Source of the DNA: Clonostachys chloroleuca
Taxonomy: Eukaryota; Ascomycota; Sordariomycetes; Hypocreales; Bionectriaceae
Direction: 5' to 3'
DNA length: 64,000 bases
NCBI GenBank assembly: GCA_037952775.1
Contig: JBANAY010000004.1
Span: 12,648,001 to 12,712,000, forward strand
The translations under genes were made by a program, and so were the position numbers. How positions within the stretch are numbered: the stretch's first letter is position 1; the number at the start of each line of letters is the position of its first letter. Positions 12,268 through 22,521 of this stretch are shown here, one piece after another. Below the pieces are notes generated by a model that worked only from the letters and a program-made list of their open reading frames with translations, ran no database searches and had not been told where the DNA came from.

Positions 12268-13299
12268 TTATTTATAGTGGTCGGGCAATTTGCGTGGAGG
12301 TATGTATTCAAAAGGACGGGGAGGCTTTAAAGCCTTAGCAGTTCCCTCCTGGCTTTCTTGCCAGAGTTTCTGGGCTTCTTCACACGACTGAAAATGAACC
12401 GAAAATCCCTCTCTTGAGTATGCCATCTCCCCGAGCTTGCTAGCCTCCTTCTTGTTGGGTGCCGCACGGCTGCGATCCAGTGCTACGATCTCACAACCTG
12501 CGCAGCTCACACCGTGGTCGATATTGGAACCTACTTTGTCCAAGAACGGGAAGGGTGTTGCCGCCGTACAGCGAAGGATAATATCTTCATCCTCGGGTTC
12601 TGGGATGAAGTCTGGGAGATCCCGAATATCAAGAGGCGTTGGACATTGCAGGATAGCTCTGTAAGGAACCAAGTCATGCCTTTCCGTCTGTTCACCACAC
12701 AACAGGAAATAACTGCCCGTAAGGGTACGGAGGACTGGCACTAGTTCGCGCAGCCAGCTTGGGGAAACCTCGGTTGCTTCAGATAATGCATCGAGTGATA
12801 TAAGGCGATACTCCCCGTCCAGTAGTAGACATTTATAACAGCACCTCTCGATCAGTGGTAGGAACAGGAGTGGCCCAAAGTTGCCACACCGAGAGCACTC
12901 AGACGTGTAGAGCAAGCGATGGAGTTCAGCCACCGGCAACCTGCTAGAAATCCCCGTTCGTAGGGCTCCACGCAAGGTCTCCAAGCAGTGTTTCGAAAGG
13001 TCTCGATATGCCGGCGATCCTGATACAATTTCACGGGCCAACCGGTTGACTTGGCGGAGTTTAAAGGCGGATCGGACATCTAGATGGGAGCACATCTCCA
13101 CGAGGACTTCATTTGGAAGGTGTCTCAACACCCCGAGAGGTGCACTTGCCGGGCTTAAAAACGGCTCAGAGATGAAGGGTCGAACTGCATAAAGCTTGTG
13201 TGGATCTGAACAGATGACGCTGAGATCAAAGTCTCGGCAGTGATATGTAGCGACGCGAAAAAGGGCGTCATGCTGATTTGGCTTGATAGTCACCGCCAT
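12268..13299 (-). CDS. F-box domain protein with a Cys-rich segment
   Basis: Likely substrate adaptor of an SCF ubiquitin ligase. It is a single exon of 343 residues. The F-box is at about residues 55-100, with the hallmark LGVLRHLPNEVLVEMCSHLD and the following helix RSAFKLRQVNRLAREIV. A cysteine-rich stretch follows at about 133-160 (ECSRCG ... RCCYKC), a zinc-finger-like pattern often seen behind the F-box in fungal proteins. The remainder has no named domain, so the substrate is unknown. Fungal genomes carry large F-box families of this layout. Confidence 0.85.
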   Translation of the reverse strand: MAVTIKPNQHDALFRVATYHCRDFDLSVICSDPHKLYAVRPFISEPFLSPASAPLGVLRHLPNEVLVEMCSHLDVRSAFKLRQVNRLAREIVSGSPAYRDLSKHCLETLRGALRTGISSRLPVAELHRLLYTSECSRCGNFGPLLFLPLIERCCYKCLLLDGEYRLISLDALSEATEVSPSWLRELVPVLRTLTGSYFLLCGEQTERHDLVPYRAILQCPTPLDIRDLPDFIPEPEDEDIILRCTAATPFPFLDKVGSNIDHGVSCAGCEIVALDRSRAAPNKKEASKLGEMAYSREGFSVHFQSCEEAQKLWQESQEGTAKALKPPRPFEYIPPRKLPDHYK

Positions 13300-14463
13300 G
13301 GTGAAGATGTTGGTTCGATAAATGGCTGGAGTCGGTTATTGAGATTAGGACTGGGCAAAATGGGAAAGCGGGAGGCCCGAGGGACAGAGAGATAAAGGGC
13401 GGGAGTGCTGGCATTCCCTAGAGTGTACAGGACAACGGGAAAACGCGGGCCGCATAGAGGTTGGGTAGTAATGAAACCTGCACTTTGGGCTGGATAGGTG
13501 TGTACGACATGCAAGGTAACATCAATCACCTGAGCAGCTCGCGAATCAGTGACGTGAATGTTGCTTCATCACACTATGCGACCATGAGATTGGTGAATAG
13601 GGCTTCCACAGAGACAAACCCCTCTTCTTGGGATGGTGTCATGGAGGGAATGGACAGGTATTGTATTCGCGAGGATGAGTGCCGAACTCCTCTCCCTTCC
13701 AACCGAAGGTTGTCCCTCTTGAAAATAAGGTCGCACGAAGACTATAAAGGGCAATACAAACGAGAGAAATTCCAAGCAAGCCAATAGTGTGAGATCCCAG
13801 CCATGCCTCAGTGGGAGACGATATTTGTTGTCTATCTAGTTTGAGAGCCCAAAACTACATGGATCTATACCACACCCTATACTACACAACTCCTTCCGAT
13901 AAAGTTAAAATTGCTGTATAGGTTTATAGACCCATAATTTGACGTACCATGTCCCTTGGAGGTCCTCTCTTTACCAACGAAGGAACAGCTTATTCTAAGC
14001 GGAAGCTACCGTAACGTTCTACGCCTTCTTAAAAGGGTTAATACAAAATGATTCGAGGATATACTCAAACAAACACCGAAGTGAGACGGCCCATGAGGAG
14101 GGCGTAAATGGTCTATATCAGGTTCAGTAGAGCGTTGTTGGAAGGAAGCGCACCACCTTTAGGGATTATGTAGTTATTTGCGGCAGTGTCGTCCACACCT
14201 CGCATTTTGCGAATATGGTTGAGATAAATCCATCCAAAGAAATTGATGGAAAAGAAGAGGAGCTGAAAGACATATATGACATGTTGGGGAATTCCTGAAT
14301 GGGCACTATTGTGTCTCCCCATGGAGGGGTGGGCAACCAAACTCCTTCTAATTCTGACATGAAGCAGTAGCAAAACGTTTGTTGCTTAGCAGACATATAC
14401 CGAGAAGCCTAGTAAATATCTCGGCACTTCTATGAGTTGAACAGTTCCTGTCTTGCACAGCGA
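13300..14463. other. Intergenic, no gene recognised
   Basis: About 1.1 kb. The frames here are short and have no recognisable domains. AT content rises towards 13,850-14,400, where the transposon-relic region begins. Confidence 0.35.
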
Positions 14464-14605
14464 TTTTAACCTCCCCAAAGGGGGTGTTACCAACATCTTA
14501 TTGCATATCCTGCTGAAGGGACGAGGTCATACCGGACATGACTAATACAGGGCTGTTAGGGTGGTTTAGATTCTGTTCCTATTAACCTTTCTATACCAGG
14601 GTTAC
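14464..14605 (+). repeat. LTR-like repeat, copy 1 (diverged)
   Basis: This 142 bp shares clear similarity with 17596-17741. Shared landmarks in order are TT(T/C)AACCTC, a purine stretch, TGTTACC, TATCCTGCTGA, CATACCGGA/CACACCGGA, AGGGCTGTTAGG and CCAGGGTTA. The TGTTACC start behind a purine run looks like a polypurine tract followed by an LTR start. The two copies differ at many positions, with several C/T and G/A differences, so both are old. Confidence 0.55.
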
Positions 14606-15129
14606 AAATTTAGCTTACTGTACTCGGAACTCGACCTTGACGTTCAGCGCTCGCCACCATTATATACCAGAGATTTTCCAGAGCTCCTGGATCATTCGAC
14701 AAAAGAGTCAATGGAAATCCACGCTCTTATCGAAATTTTGTATTGCAGCCCCTAAAAAGGCTCAGACTGGCCGACCAGACCCTCGTGCGAGTCTGGTTCA
14801 CTACGGGGGGTTGGTCGAGCCTTACTCCCAATCTAGGTACTAACAGATCTGCTCCAACCCCCTACGATATCGGCCCTTTAACGTATGGGAATTACCAATA
14901 TTCATTCAACAAACTTGCAACCACAGTCAAAATTCGATTGACGCGTATGCATATCAATAACGCTCTAGCTGCTGACAGCCGTTCATGTTAACAACTTCTC
15001 ACCTTGACCTCACCTCACTACAAGCGTACTAACGCGCCCACCTCTCACTCTCGCGCCTACTCTTTGTCTCCTCTTCTCTTCTCTTCTCTTGTCTCTTCCA
15101 AAAAATTTTTCTCATCTGTCTTTCCTTCC

Positions 15130-16003
15130 CTGCCGTTATCATTGTGTTTGGTGGACTAGGATCGGGAAAGTCGACATGGGGTTGCCAAGTATTCAGTTCG
15201 CTGACAACTTCAGGCACTCGTCGTAGATCAGTCTGGCTTGCGCCCCAGATAGTCAAAGACGCCACAGAAAGATTCGTCACAGCTGGCCATGGAGTTGTCA
15301 GACCCTTAGTGTAGGATGCTGAGGAGAAGGCACTCCTCAATGGGCCCAAGAGCGATAGATTTGCCCTTAACAAAGACCCTGGAAAGTCAGACGCAGCTCT
15401 GACTGGACATTTCGACCACTTTACCAAGCAAAGAGATAACGAGGGAAGACCATGGCTCGTCGCCAACTCTATTAACAACAACGCTATCGAGCTTATGGAG
15501 AGATATCCAGAGCTGAAAGAAGCGTATACCCAGTTGGTTTCGGATCGCACGTATGACGTGACTCGATTCAAGGCAAATCTTAAACAACACATTAAACAGC
15601 ACAACAAGCAGCACAACAAGCAGCACAACAAATTACACATTAAACAGAACATTAAACAGTACAAGAACACAATATCAAATTTGATGCTAGCAGTCTGTGC
15701 AGAGGCCAAATAATTACAGCAACTCCGGTGGCTTTCGCTGACATGGTCAATCATTTTTCAGAAGCTGCTCCGGCCCATATGTATCAAGTCGATTTCATCG
15801 TTTTTGACGAGGCGGCCAAAGCACCAAAAACCAAAAACCGTATGATTGTGAAGTTTGGTATCGGGATAATCTTTCAATACAACAAGATAGTGTCCGCGTT
15901 TCTTCTGGCGGTAGCTCACTGGCTTAGAGCAATCGTCTGCTTCATCGGCGACACCAAGCAGTGCAAGCCAAATCGCACCAGCACAAATGACGACCCCAAG
16001 TAA
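15130..16003 (+). pseudogene. Relic of an SF1-type helicase/P-loop NTPase
   Basis: The relic carries a Walker A motif FGGLGSGKST (about 15150-15175), then WLAPQIVKDATERF, a stop at about 15311, then NEGRPWLVANSINNNAIE. After a 12-bp minisatellite the frame changes near 15710, and TPVAFADMVNHF is followed by the Walker B stretch VDFIVFDEAAKAP (about 15787-15826) and motif III-like FIGDTKQCKP. DEAA plus GDTKQ is the pattern of UPF1/DNA2-like SF1 helicases. One stop and at least one frameshift show it is inactive. It may belong to a mobile element or be a decayed chromosomal gene. Confidence 0.6.
15582..15665 (+). repeat. 12-bp minisatellite, seven units
   Basis: Seven imperfect tandem copies of a 12-bp unit close to AAACAGCACAAC. 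They read as Lys-Gln-His-Asn-type tetrapeptides in the frame of the helicase relic. The unit is a multiple of three, so the repeat expanded without changing frame, which suggests expansion while the gene was still translated. Confidence 0.8.
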
Positions 16004-17000
16004 AATACCATCCCGTCCTCCTCCTTACGACGCCCGCAGATATCGTGGCCGAATTGGAGGCAATCTTCAAAGTCGGTGACGTCGCCCTCCATCAACTCGA
16101 TAGGCTATTCCGAAACATTAGCGAAAGCTAGCGAAAACAACACGAAACCCAGACGCTTACCCGGCGGCAAGATTCTCTAGCATGGCAACACCGCGCACAA
16201 CGAGAACTGCTCGTGGCAATCTCCAACAAACAGTCGATGAATACCGGCACACTCGGCCAGTCAACCCGGTTGTAGACCATGCGCAGGGCGGCAAGCACGC
16301 TGCGAAGACAAATATTTCGGGCCTCAACGAGTAATTCCGTCGACGGAGAGAATGCGCTACGCTGGCAACATTCCAATTATCCTGAAAGATAATCACAGAG
16401 CACGAGGTGATACCGCTACCTGAGCAAGAAATTACTTCTACATGGCAGACATGAACTTAGCAGGCCGCGGTATGGAAACTAGAAATTAATACCTAGTGAG
16501 ACAGTGGAAAGAAAACATCCTTCCAGGATCAAAGTCTTACAACATCTTTGTCGACACTAGCATTTCGAAGGAAGAAATAGTACCAAATGCTCTGATAAAC
16601 CGGACTACAGCTGAAGCAAGTATTGAATTTGCCATCTTCAATCATAAGACTTGGCCTCTCAAAGAGAAACCAATAATCATGACTCAAACGCTATACCTGC
16701 ACCAAAAGATTTTATTTTCGAGGCAAAATCTTGGAAATCAATAGCGGCCTTATGGACACATCCAACTACAGACACAGCTCCAAGCAAGGAAGCGGATGTT
16801 GCCATCATTAATCCGGTATGATCGGAGCAGTCCTGTGGCTCCTTGAAAGATGCACACAGATGTGCGGTGATTGCAACGGGAGCCAGATACTTCAACCTCA
16901 TCCTCCACATCAGTCTGCCCAGTCTTGGTCCACATCTTCACAAATGGTTCCTGCACTGCGATTGGCACCTCCGGAAGGTTGTGACCCGACCTCCATCAAG
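16004..17000 (+). other. Degenerate transposon-derived sequence
   Basis: Short open stretches are broken by stops and frame changes on the plus strand, for example around 16020-16240 and 16690-17000. They probably belong to the elements on either side, but no domain was recognised. No intact gene is present. Confidence 0.35.
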
Positions 17001-17200
17001 GTTGCGGGGAAGCTGTACGCCGAAGAGGCAAAGCATACTGTCGATTTCGCCAATACGGAAATGAAGATGAGATACGACGGAACACAGTCCAGCCCGATAC
17101 AAAAAGGGCGACATGGTGTACATCAAGTTACACCACGGGTACAACCTAGCTTGAGAAACCACCTCGCAAGTGGTCCCAGCAGCGTGGGGACTCGGCGATG
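17001..17200 (+). pseudogene. Ty3/gypsy integrase C-terminal relic
   Basis: Across three frames the sequence reads AEEAKHTVDFANTEMKMRYD, then RYKKGDMVYIKLHHGYNL, then EKPPRKWSQQR. These are the conserved C-terminal integrase steps of fungal Ty3/gypsy polyproteins: a helix ending in MK.RYD, a GD.VYL.LH.GY strand, and a K.SQQR segment before the chromo-like end. The two frame changes and the stop within 200 bp show it is dead. The similarity ends abruptly after SQQRG. Confidence 0.65.
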
Positions 17201-17595
17201 GGAATTTCCATTATATTTGCAAGAGATGTCACCAGAATGGCCACGTGGCTAAGGATTGCCACTTCAAGCCTTGGTGTCCCTACCCCCGAAAGGTGCCAAC
17301 CGACACTCCATCCATGACTGCAAGAACACAACCACATCCATGCTATCTGATAGAACAAACCGCGATCCATTCAAGTCGGTAAATAGAGACCCGGAATCAA
17401 ATTGGACTGAGATTTCAGAACCAACTGAAGCAGGAGCAGAAGTCCAAGAAGATTCTCATAAAGATGCCGAGAAGATGCAGCATATGGATAATACTGAGAA
17501 GAATGCAGTCCAAACCTCAAGCAAGCGAAGCAAATTCAGGTCCCGACGACGCCATGAAAAGTCACATGAAGGAAAGCCCCCAAGTGTTAAGCAGA
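17201..17595 (+). pseudogene. Gag-like fragment with CCHC zinc knuckle
   Basis: A perfect CCHC knuckle, CKRCHQNGHVAKDC (C-x2-C-x4-H-x4-C), lies at 17218-17259. A second knuckle-like stretch (KGANRHSIHDC) follows after a frame change, and then a charged, Lys/Glu-rich tail leads into the second LTR-like repeat. This resembles a retroelement nucleocapsid. It abuts the gypsy integrase relic directly, so two elements, or rearranged parts of one, are joined here. Confidence 0.6.
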
Positions 17596-17741
17596 AATTT
17601 CAACCTCTCCAGAAGGGTTGTTACCTAGGTACATGCTATTATTATCCTGCTGACGGACGGAGCCACACCGGATGTGATTAATATAGGGCTGTTAGGCTGG
17701 TCTGGATTCTGTTTCTGCCAACCCATCTGCACCAGGGTTAT
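17596..17741 (+). repeat. LTR-like repeat, copy 2 (diverged)
   Basis: Partner of 14464-14605. The sequence before TGTTACC (CAACCTCTCCAGAAGGG) again looks like a polypurine tract preceding a 3' LTR. The Gag-like frame runs straight into it. Downstream similarity between the two copies fades after CCAGGGTTA. Confidence 0.55.
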
Positions 17742-18749
17742 GGTTTCAACTCACCGTTCAGTCGATATACTAGCTCTTATCACAGGTGATTTCGATGACG
17801 CAGAGGTTTTCACGAATACTAGAGATCGTGCAAAGCCACAGTCTCCAGTGGTGGAATAATGGAAACTGTGCCAATCTCCAGTCTTCATTCGCCTAAGCAC
17901 CGAGGCAGTACGTCTATATCTGAGAGAAAAAGCCGTATGGCGGGGCATCCTTCCTGCCCTGTTGCCTAATGAGGCATCAGGGGGGATAAGAGAACGACGG
18001 TTGACCGCCGAAGACAGAGCGGGGCGATAAAGAGTCACCAGTGGATGTCAAGGCCGCCGTACGTTGATTGAAAGACTGTTCAGCGAGCACGGCACCCGGG
18101 AGTTATCTCGGTGAGATGGCCTGATATGTTCCCACTCTCCTCGGCCTACTGAGGATGGGACCAGCCAAGCGACTGGGATAAAACATGGTACACCGAGCTC
18201 TCTTCGTGCAAGCTAGAGACCTCGTTCTCTTAGTAATTAATTTCAAATAATAATAGCAAAATAATACATTATTCTATATTATTTATCTTAATATTGTATT
18301 AATAACTGAATTAACTGTTCTGATATTGTGTCGAAATCTGAGACTGTTTGGAGGCTTTGGTGTGCCATGTTTTTTTAAGCCACTTGCCAGCCAGTGAGGT
18401 CTAAGACATTCGGAAAAACGGAAGGGCGGGAAATGCGGAAATGCACTCGAATGACAAAGCCAGTGGGCGAGCCGCGCGGTTATGACAGAGCACGGCTGGA
18501 AAGCCACAATTGCGGTGGATCTCGACAGGCGGTTGAGCTAAAGCGGTCGAGGACAACCTCCCACGGCCCCTCGATTGTCCCTCTCCGTCCCGTTTGGTCC
18601 CAAATAGGCAAATCCTGGACCTAGAATCTGGTAGTTGTGGCCGTGGAATATATAAGCAATATTCCGCCCTCCCCCGCCACCGCTGATGGTGCGGAAGCTA
18701 AGGCTGGAGGAGTACCGGCCGACAAAGAATAAATAGGTTGACGCAGACG
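17742..18749. other. AT-rich relic tail and dioxygenase promoter
   Basis: No gene is recognised. 18228-18325 is very AT-rich, consistent with an old mutated transposon end. From about 18400 composition returns to normal, and the final 200 bp form the promoter of the dioxygenase gene, with a TATATAA-like stretch near 18650. Confidence 0.4.
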
Positions 18750-19819
18750 ATGAGGCTGCTGGCATCTGTTGGCGCTGTTGCTGGCATCTCAGCTTGGGCT
18801 CTCTTCCGAACAACCAACGCTTCCAAGATGGCTCTCGCCCCCGTCATTGCTCTGTCCCATGGAGGAGGTGAGTTTTCCTCAGCAGCCAATCCCGTATCTG
18901 ACATTACATACTGACACTCGGATCCGGCCAGGACCCCTCCCGATCTTAGGTGACCCCGACCACAGGACCATCATCGACTCGCTGGAGAAGCGCATCCCCA
19001 AGCTCCTCTCGCTCGACTCGCCCACCAGCCGGCCCCGCGCCATCGTCCTCGTCACAGCGCACTGGCAGACCAAGTCGCCAGTCATCTCCAGCGGCGCGCA
19101 GCCGGACCTCATTTATGACTACTACGGTTTTCCTCCGGAGTCGTATGAGCTCAAATACCCCGCCAAGGGTGACCCCGCCATCGCAGCTGAGATAGCTGAT
19201 CTCCTGAAAGCTGAGGGCTTTAACAACACCCGCCTTGACCCTCGCCGCGGCTTCGACCATGGTGTTTTCGTCCCAATGACCCTGGCCCGCCCCCAGGCCG
19301 ACGTGCCGATCGTGCAAATGTCCGTCCTGGAGACCGAGGATCCGGAGTCGCACCTCCGCATCGGCCGCGCCCTGCAGAAGCTGCGCGAGAAGAACATCGC
19401 CATCGTCGGCTCCGGCTTCGCCTCCTTCCACAACATACGCATCATGATGGCCATGCGCCACGCCAACCCGGTGCAGAAGGCCGAGGTGAGGGGCATCTCG
19501 GAGGCGTGGAACGGCGCGCTGGCCGAGGCGCTCAGGGGCACCGAGTCGGAGAAGCGGTGGGGGGCATCCAGCAGTGGAAGTCATTTCCAGGCTCGCAGGT
19601 CATGCACCCTCCAGGAGCCTCAGAGCACCTGACCCCTCTGGTGAGTAGTTATTCTTTGGGTGCGATAGACTTGTGCTAACACCTGGGTAGATTGTCTGTG
19701 CGGGCGCTGCAGCCGACGGTGAGGTGACCAAGAGCTACAAGGATGAGTATCTTGGTGTGGACATTTTGACGTTTTACTGGGGGTCCGACAAGCTGGACGA
19801 GGGTAAGGATGAACTATAG
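18750..19819 (+). CDS. DODA-type extradiol ring-cleavage dioxygenase (1-base frameshift)
   Basis: LigB-superfamily 4,5-DOPA dioxygenase-like enzyme; it would cleave a catechol ring with Fe or Zn. Exons are 18750-18867, 18932-19640 and 19691-19819. Putative metal and catalytic histidines lie in ALSHGGG, TAHWQT and GFDHGVFVP; VGSGFASFHN and VMHPPGASEHL are family motifs. In the run of six G at 19559-19564 the frame breaks; with one further base the three exons give 318 residues ending normally. An N-terminal hydrophobic stretch (LLASVGAVAGISAWALF) precedes MALAPVIALSHGG, which could be the true start. The C-terminus is KDEL. A poly(A) signal AATAAA lies at 19845. The break is probably a sequencing error. 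Confidence 0.88.
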
Positions 19820-22179
19820 AGCGAGCGTAACTGTACAATTCTAGAATAAAAGAAAAATTCTCTCACTCATGTTAGGCGTGCGTTCTTTTGGTGTGTTCGA
19901 CCAGAAATTGAAATCGCTTGATGAAGGAATGAGTTGCAAAATGGAAATTGGCGCGCTCGACAAGGAGCAGAACAAGCCAAGCCCACAAACATCGCCACGA
20001 GGTCTTTTTGGCTAGGGCAATGAGTGATCGGAAAAGACTGGTTAGGATATTGAGAAAATGGTACGATGCAGCAATGAATCTTGCCGGAAGGTCAATGTGG
20101 AAATCGAACAGCACTACAACGGATTGCATCACGACTTTGGAATGATTCTCGCCGGAGAATGAACATCTAAATGAGTGATACTTCACAGAATCACATTACG
20201 ACACTGGAAGTGGCTCTTGCTACTAGAACAAAAGATGAAAATCGACTGCAATAAGATTGGTAATAGATCTGGATCATTTCTCTTTTTCTCGGCAGTGGCA
20301 ATTATACTTTTTTGAGTGCACTTATTCAACCTGCCACTGAGATGCAAAGGTAAAATGAAGTCAAGTCACTTGCCCTAAAACACAGTTCATCTAGCTTAAT
20401 TTCGCAATTCATGTATCTCATGATGGGGTGCCACATGTCTCTGAGTCTCATGAAAGATTTCATGCTGCCTTCCTCGCTCAAGCTCTAAATCAACACGAGA
20501 GTTAAACTTCGCTGGGAGACTCCTGCTCGGATCGACTTGACACAGTACATGGCGTGCTGAAATAGTTGTGCAGTAAAAGCATAAGGCTAAGAATGCAAAT
20601 ATGAGTATTTTTTTTTTCTACTAAGTTCAATTATAGACATGGTAGAAAACCTAGTTGTGATGCTCACCGCATGTCGTTTGATCATAGGATCGACATAGTT
20701 TGCGGCAAGAAAAATGTGATTTGTGATTTAAAAACAAGAGATGGCCTCGCTCGGTCATATTTGGGACACAACCTGATATGATCAGCTAAAAGGTGATTTC
20801 GCTCTGCGGTTTAGTCCAAAGTTGAGTTAATAATAATTTTTCGACATAATTCATTATAATTCGAAAAGAACTGCTCTGCTCTACATCACTTGAATTTCAA
20901 AAATGCCTATCGACAACAATTACAAGTTCCATATCTTCTTTGGAGATATCGAGACATTCGCCGATGAAGACTATCGAGTTATCCGCCCCGGAGAGGAAAT
21001 TGCCGACGAGAAACTAGCATCTAGCCAGCGACAGTCGGGCAGAAGCCAAGCGACGAGAACCATTGAAGCCGGTGAGGTTTCAGCCGCGAGGATGGACTCC
21101 CCAAAACAAAAAGCGAGCCATTGGAGAAAATTCCTGGAACAACTGACTCCTCGGGGGAGCGTCAAAGAACCAGATGCCTTGGGAGGTCGAATAAAGCATT
21201 GATGTTCAGATAACACCGCCCTCCTGCTGTTCACGAGTACACAACGCCGAGGAGCCGGCTAAGGAGATGAAGTCTCTCCTGGATTAGGACGAGCTTATTA
21301 CTAAGGAAGATGTAGTTGAATGATTTGGAACCGACGAAAACTCGTGGGAAAAGATAGCCGTGTTATATTGATGGATTATTTCCCGTTTTCGCTTGCCTAC
21401 CTCCACGGCATGTCCTATCGCACCGAATGACGCTATAAAGAATGATATTGCGATGCTGCAATGGACTTTACTACATTCAACAACTAATGGAAATCACCGA
21501 AATAAGGCTGATCATCGACCTAGAAGCAGGTTCTCGTTTTGAACAGTAGTTGTCAGACTTCCATCAAGTGCAACCTTTCGACCTGCCCATGAAAAACGAA
21601 AGTGATGAAAGATATTTCTAGAATACACCGATCAGCTAGTTCATATTCTTATTCATCACATTACGGGATAGAACGGGTCTGAATCGTATTTACAAAATTC
21701 AGGCTTGCTTCGAGTTGGCAACTTTATTTCTTTTCTCGTGATGATCGTGAAATTAAACCTTGTGTACATTGATTGACAATCGCAGCCGCAAGAATCACTC
21801 AATAAACCATCTTAGAATAATTTCCTTAATGTGTTAATTGTTCGGTTTATTTATTATTAGAATCGGATTGAAAATTAATTCAATGTTGATGTCTAACTGT
21901 GGACGACTTACTCCATGCGCTGAAGTGTTCAAGCAATGTATTACATTTACATCGTCCTAGCACTCACGAGGATATAAACAATGCTATATGAACTTAAGGT
22001 CAAAATCATTGAAAGAGACATGAAGACGTTCTGTATTTCTTCTAAGCTATCTGCTCATTTACAACCACGGGTATAGTCATAAGGGTATATCCATCATTAG
22101 GTAGATAAAGAAACTCCTTCCAAGTTCCAAACGCCAATTCTCAGGGCAATCCAGGCCCGGTCCGTCAGAATTTATAAAA
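19820..22179. other. AT-rich intergenic region
   Basis: About 2.3 kb, AT-rich from roughly 20,200 to 22,150. An open frame at 20903-21202 on the plus strand (99 residues, start MPIDNNYKFHIFFGD) is the best coding candidate but has no recognisable domain. It could be a lineage-specific gene or a relic. The composition fits old, mutated repeat DNA. Confidence 0.35.
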
Positions 22180-22521
22180 TCAATGCCCCGGAGTCACGCT
22201 CTGGATACCCTTACCGGGCGTACCCCAGAAATACATGGGCCGGTCCTCGTCTCTCTCCTGGGTCACGGCCGACGACCTCATCTGCTCTTGATGGACCCGT
22301 TCCGCCCTCTCGCTGTGCTTGCAGATCACGCCGGAGCTGTAGTATCTGTCGCAGCCGCCGAGGCAGCCGGCTCTCTGGGCATCCTCTTCGGTGCACTCGA
22401 TTGTTTTCAAAGCCCATCGCGGTTCTATGTGATTATAGATGTTGCTAGGACTGGCAGCAAGCGGCGCGGCGGCGGCGGTGGTGAGCAGGCCTGCGAGAAG
22501 GAAGATGTTGCTGGCACGCAT
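22180..22521 (-). CDS. Small secreted protein with four cysteines
   Basis: A 113-residue protein. A clear signal peptide (MRASNIFLLAGLLTTAAAAP, cleavage probably near residue 19-22) is followed by a mature part of about 92 residues. Its only cysteines, at 43, 53, 57 and 67, are spaced C-x9-C-x3-C-x9-C. The region between them is charged and polar and could form a helical hairpin. The C-terminal tail is rich in Gly and Pro. Size, secretion signal and paired cysteines are typical of fungal small secreted (effector-like) proteins, but no named family was recognised. An intergenic region of more than 1 kb lies on its promoter side. No intron is needed. Confidence 0.72.
   Translation of the reverse strand: MRASNIFLLAGLLTTAAAAPLAASPSNIYNHIEPRWALKTIECTEEDAQRAGCLGGCDRYYSSGVICKHSERAERVHQEQMRSSAVTQERDEDRPMYFWGTPGKGIQSVTPGH

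Noticed and set aside
15029..15754. 241-residue minus-strand frame with a Leu/Cys-rich segment that looks like a membrane helix
   Set aside because: The segment is the reverse reading of the 12-bp minisatellite; the plus strand carries the helicase motifs.
18946..19584. 212-residue open frame on the minus strand
   Set aside because: Antisense to the dioxygenase exon 2, where catalytic histidines are encoded on the plus strand.
19872..20186. 104-residue minus-strand frame downstream of the dioxygenase
   Set aside because: No domain, no supporting splice or promoter context, AT-rich neighbourhood.
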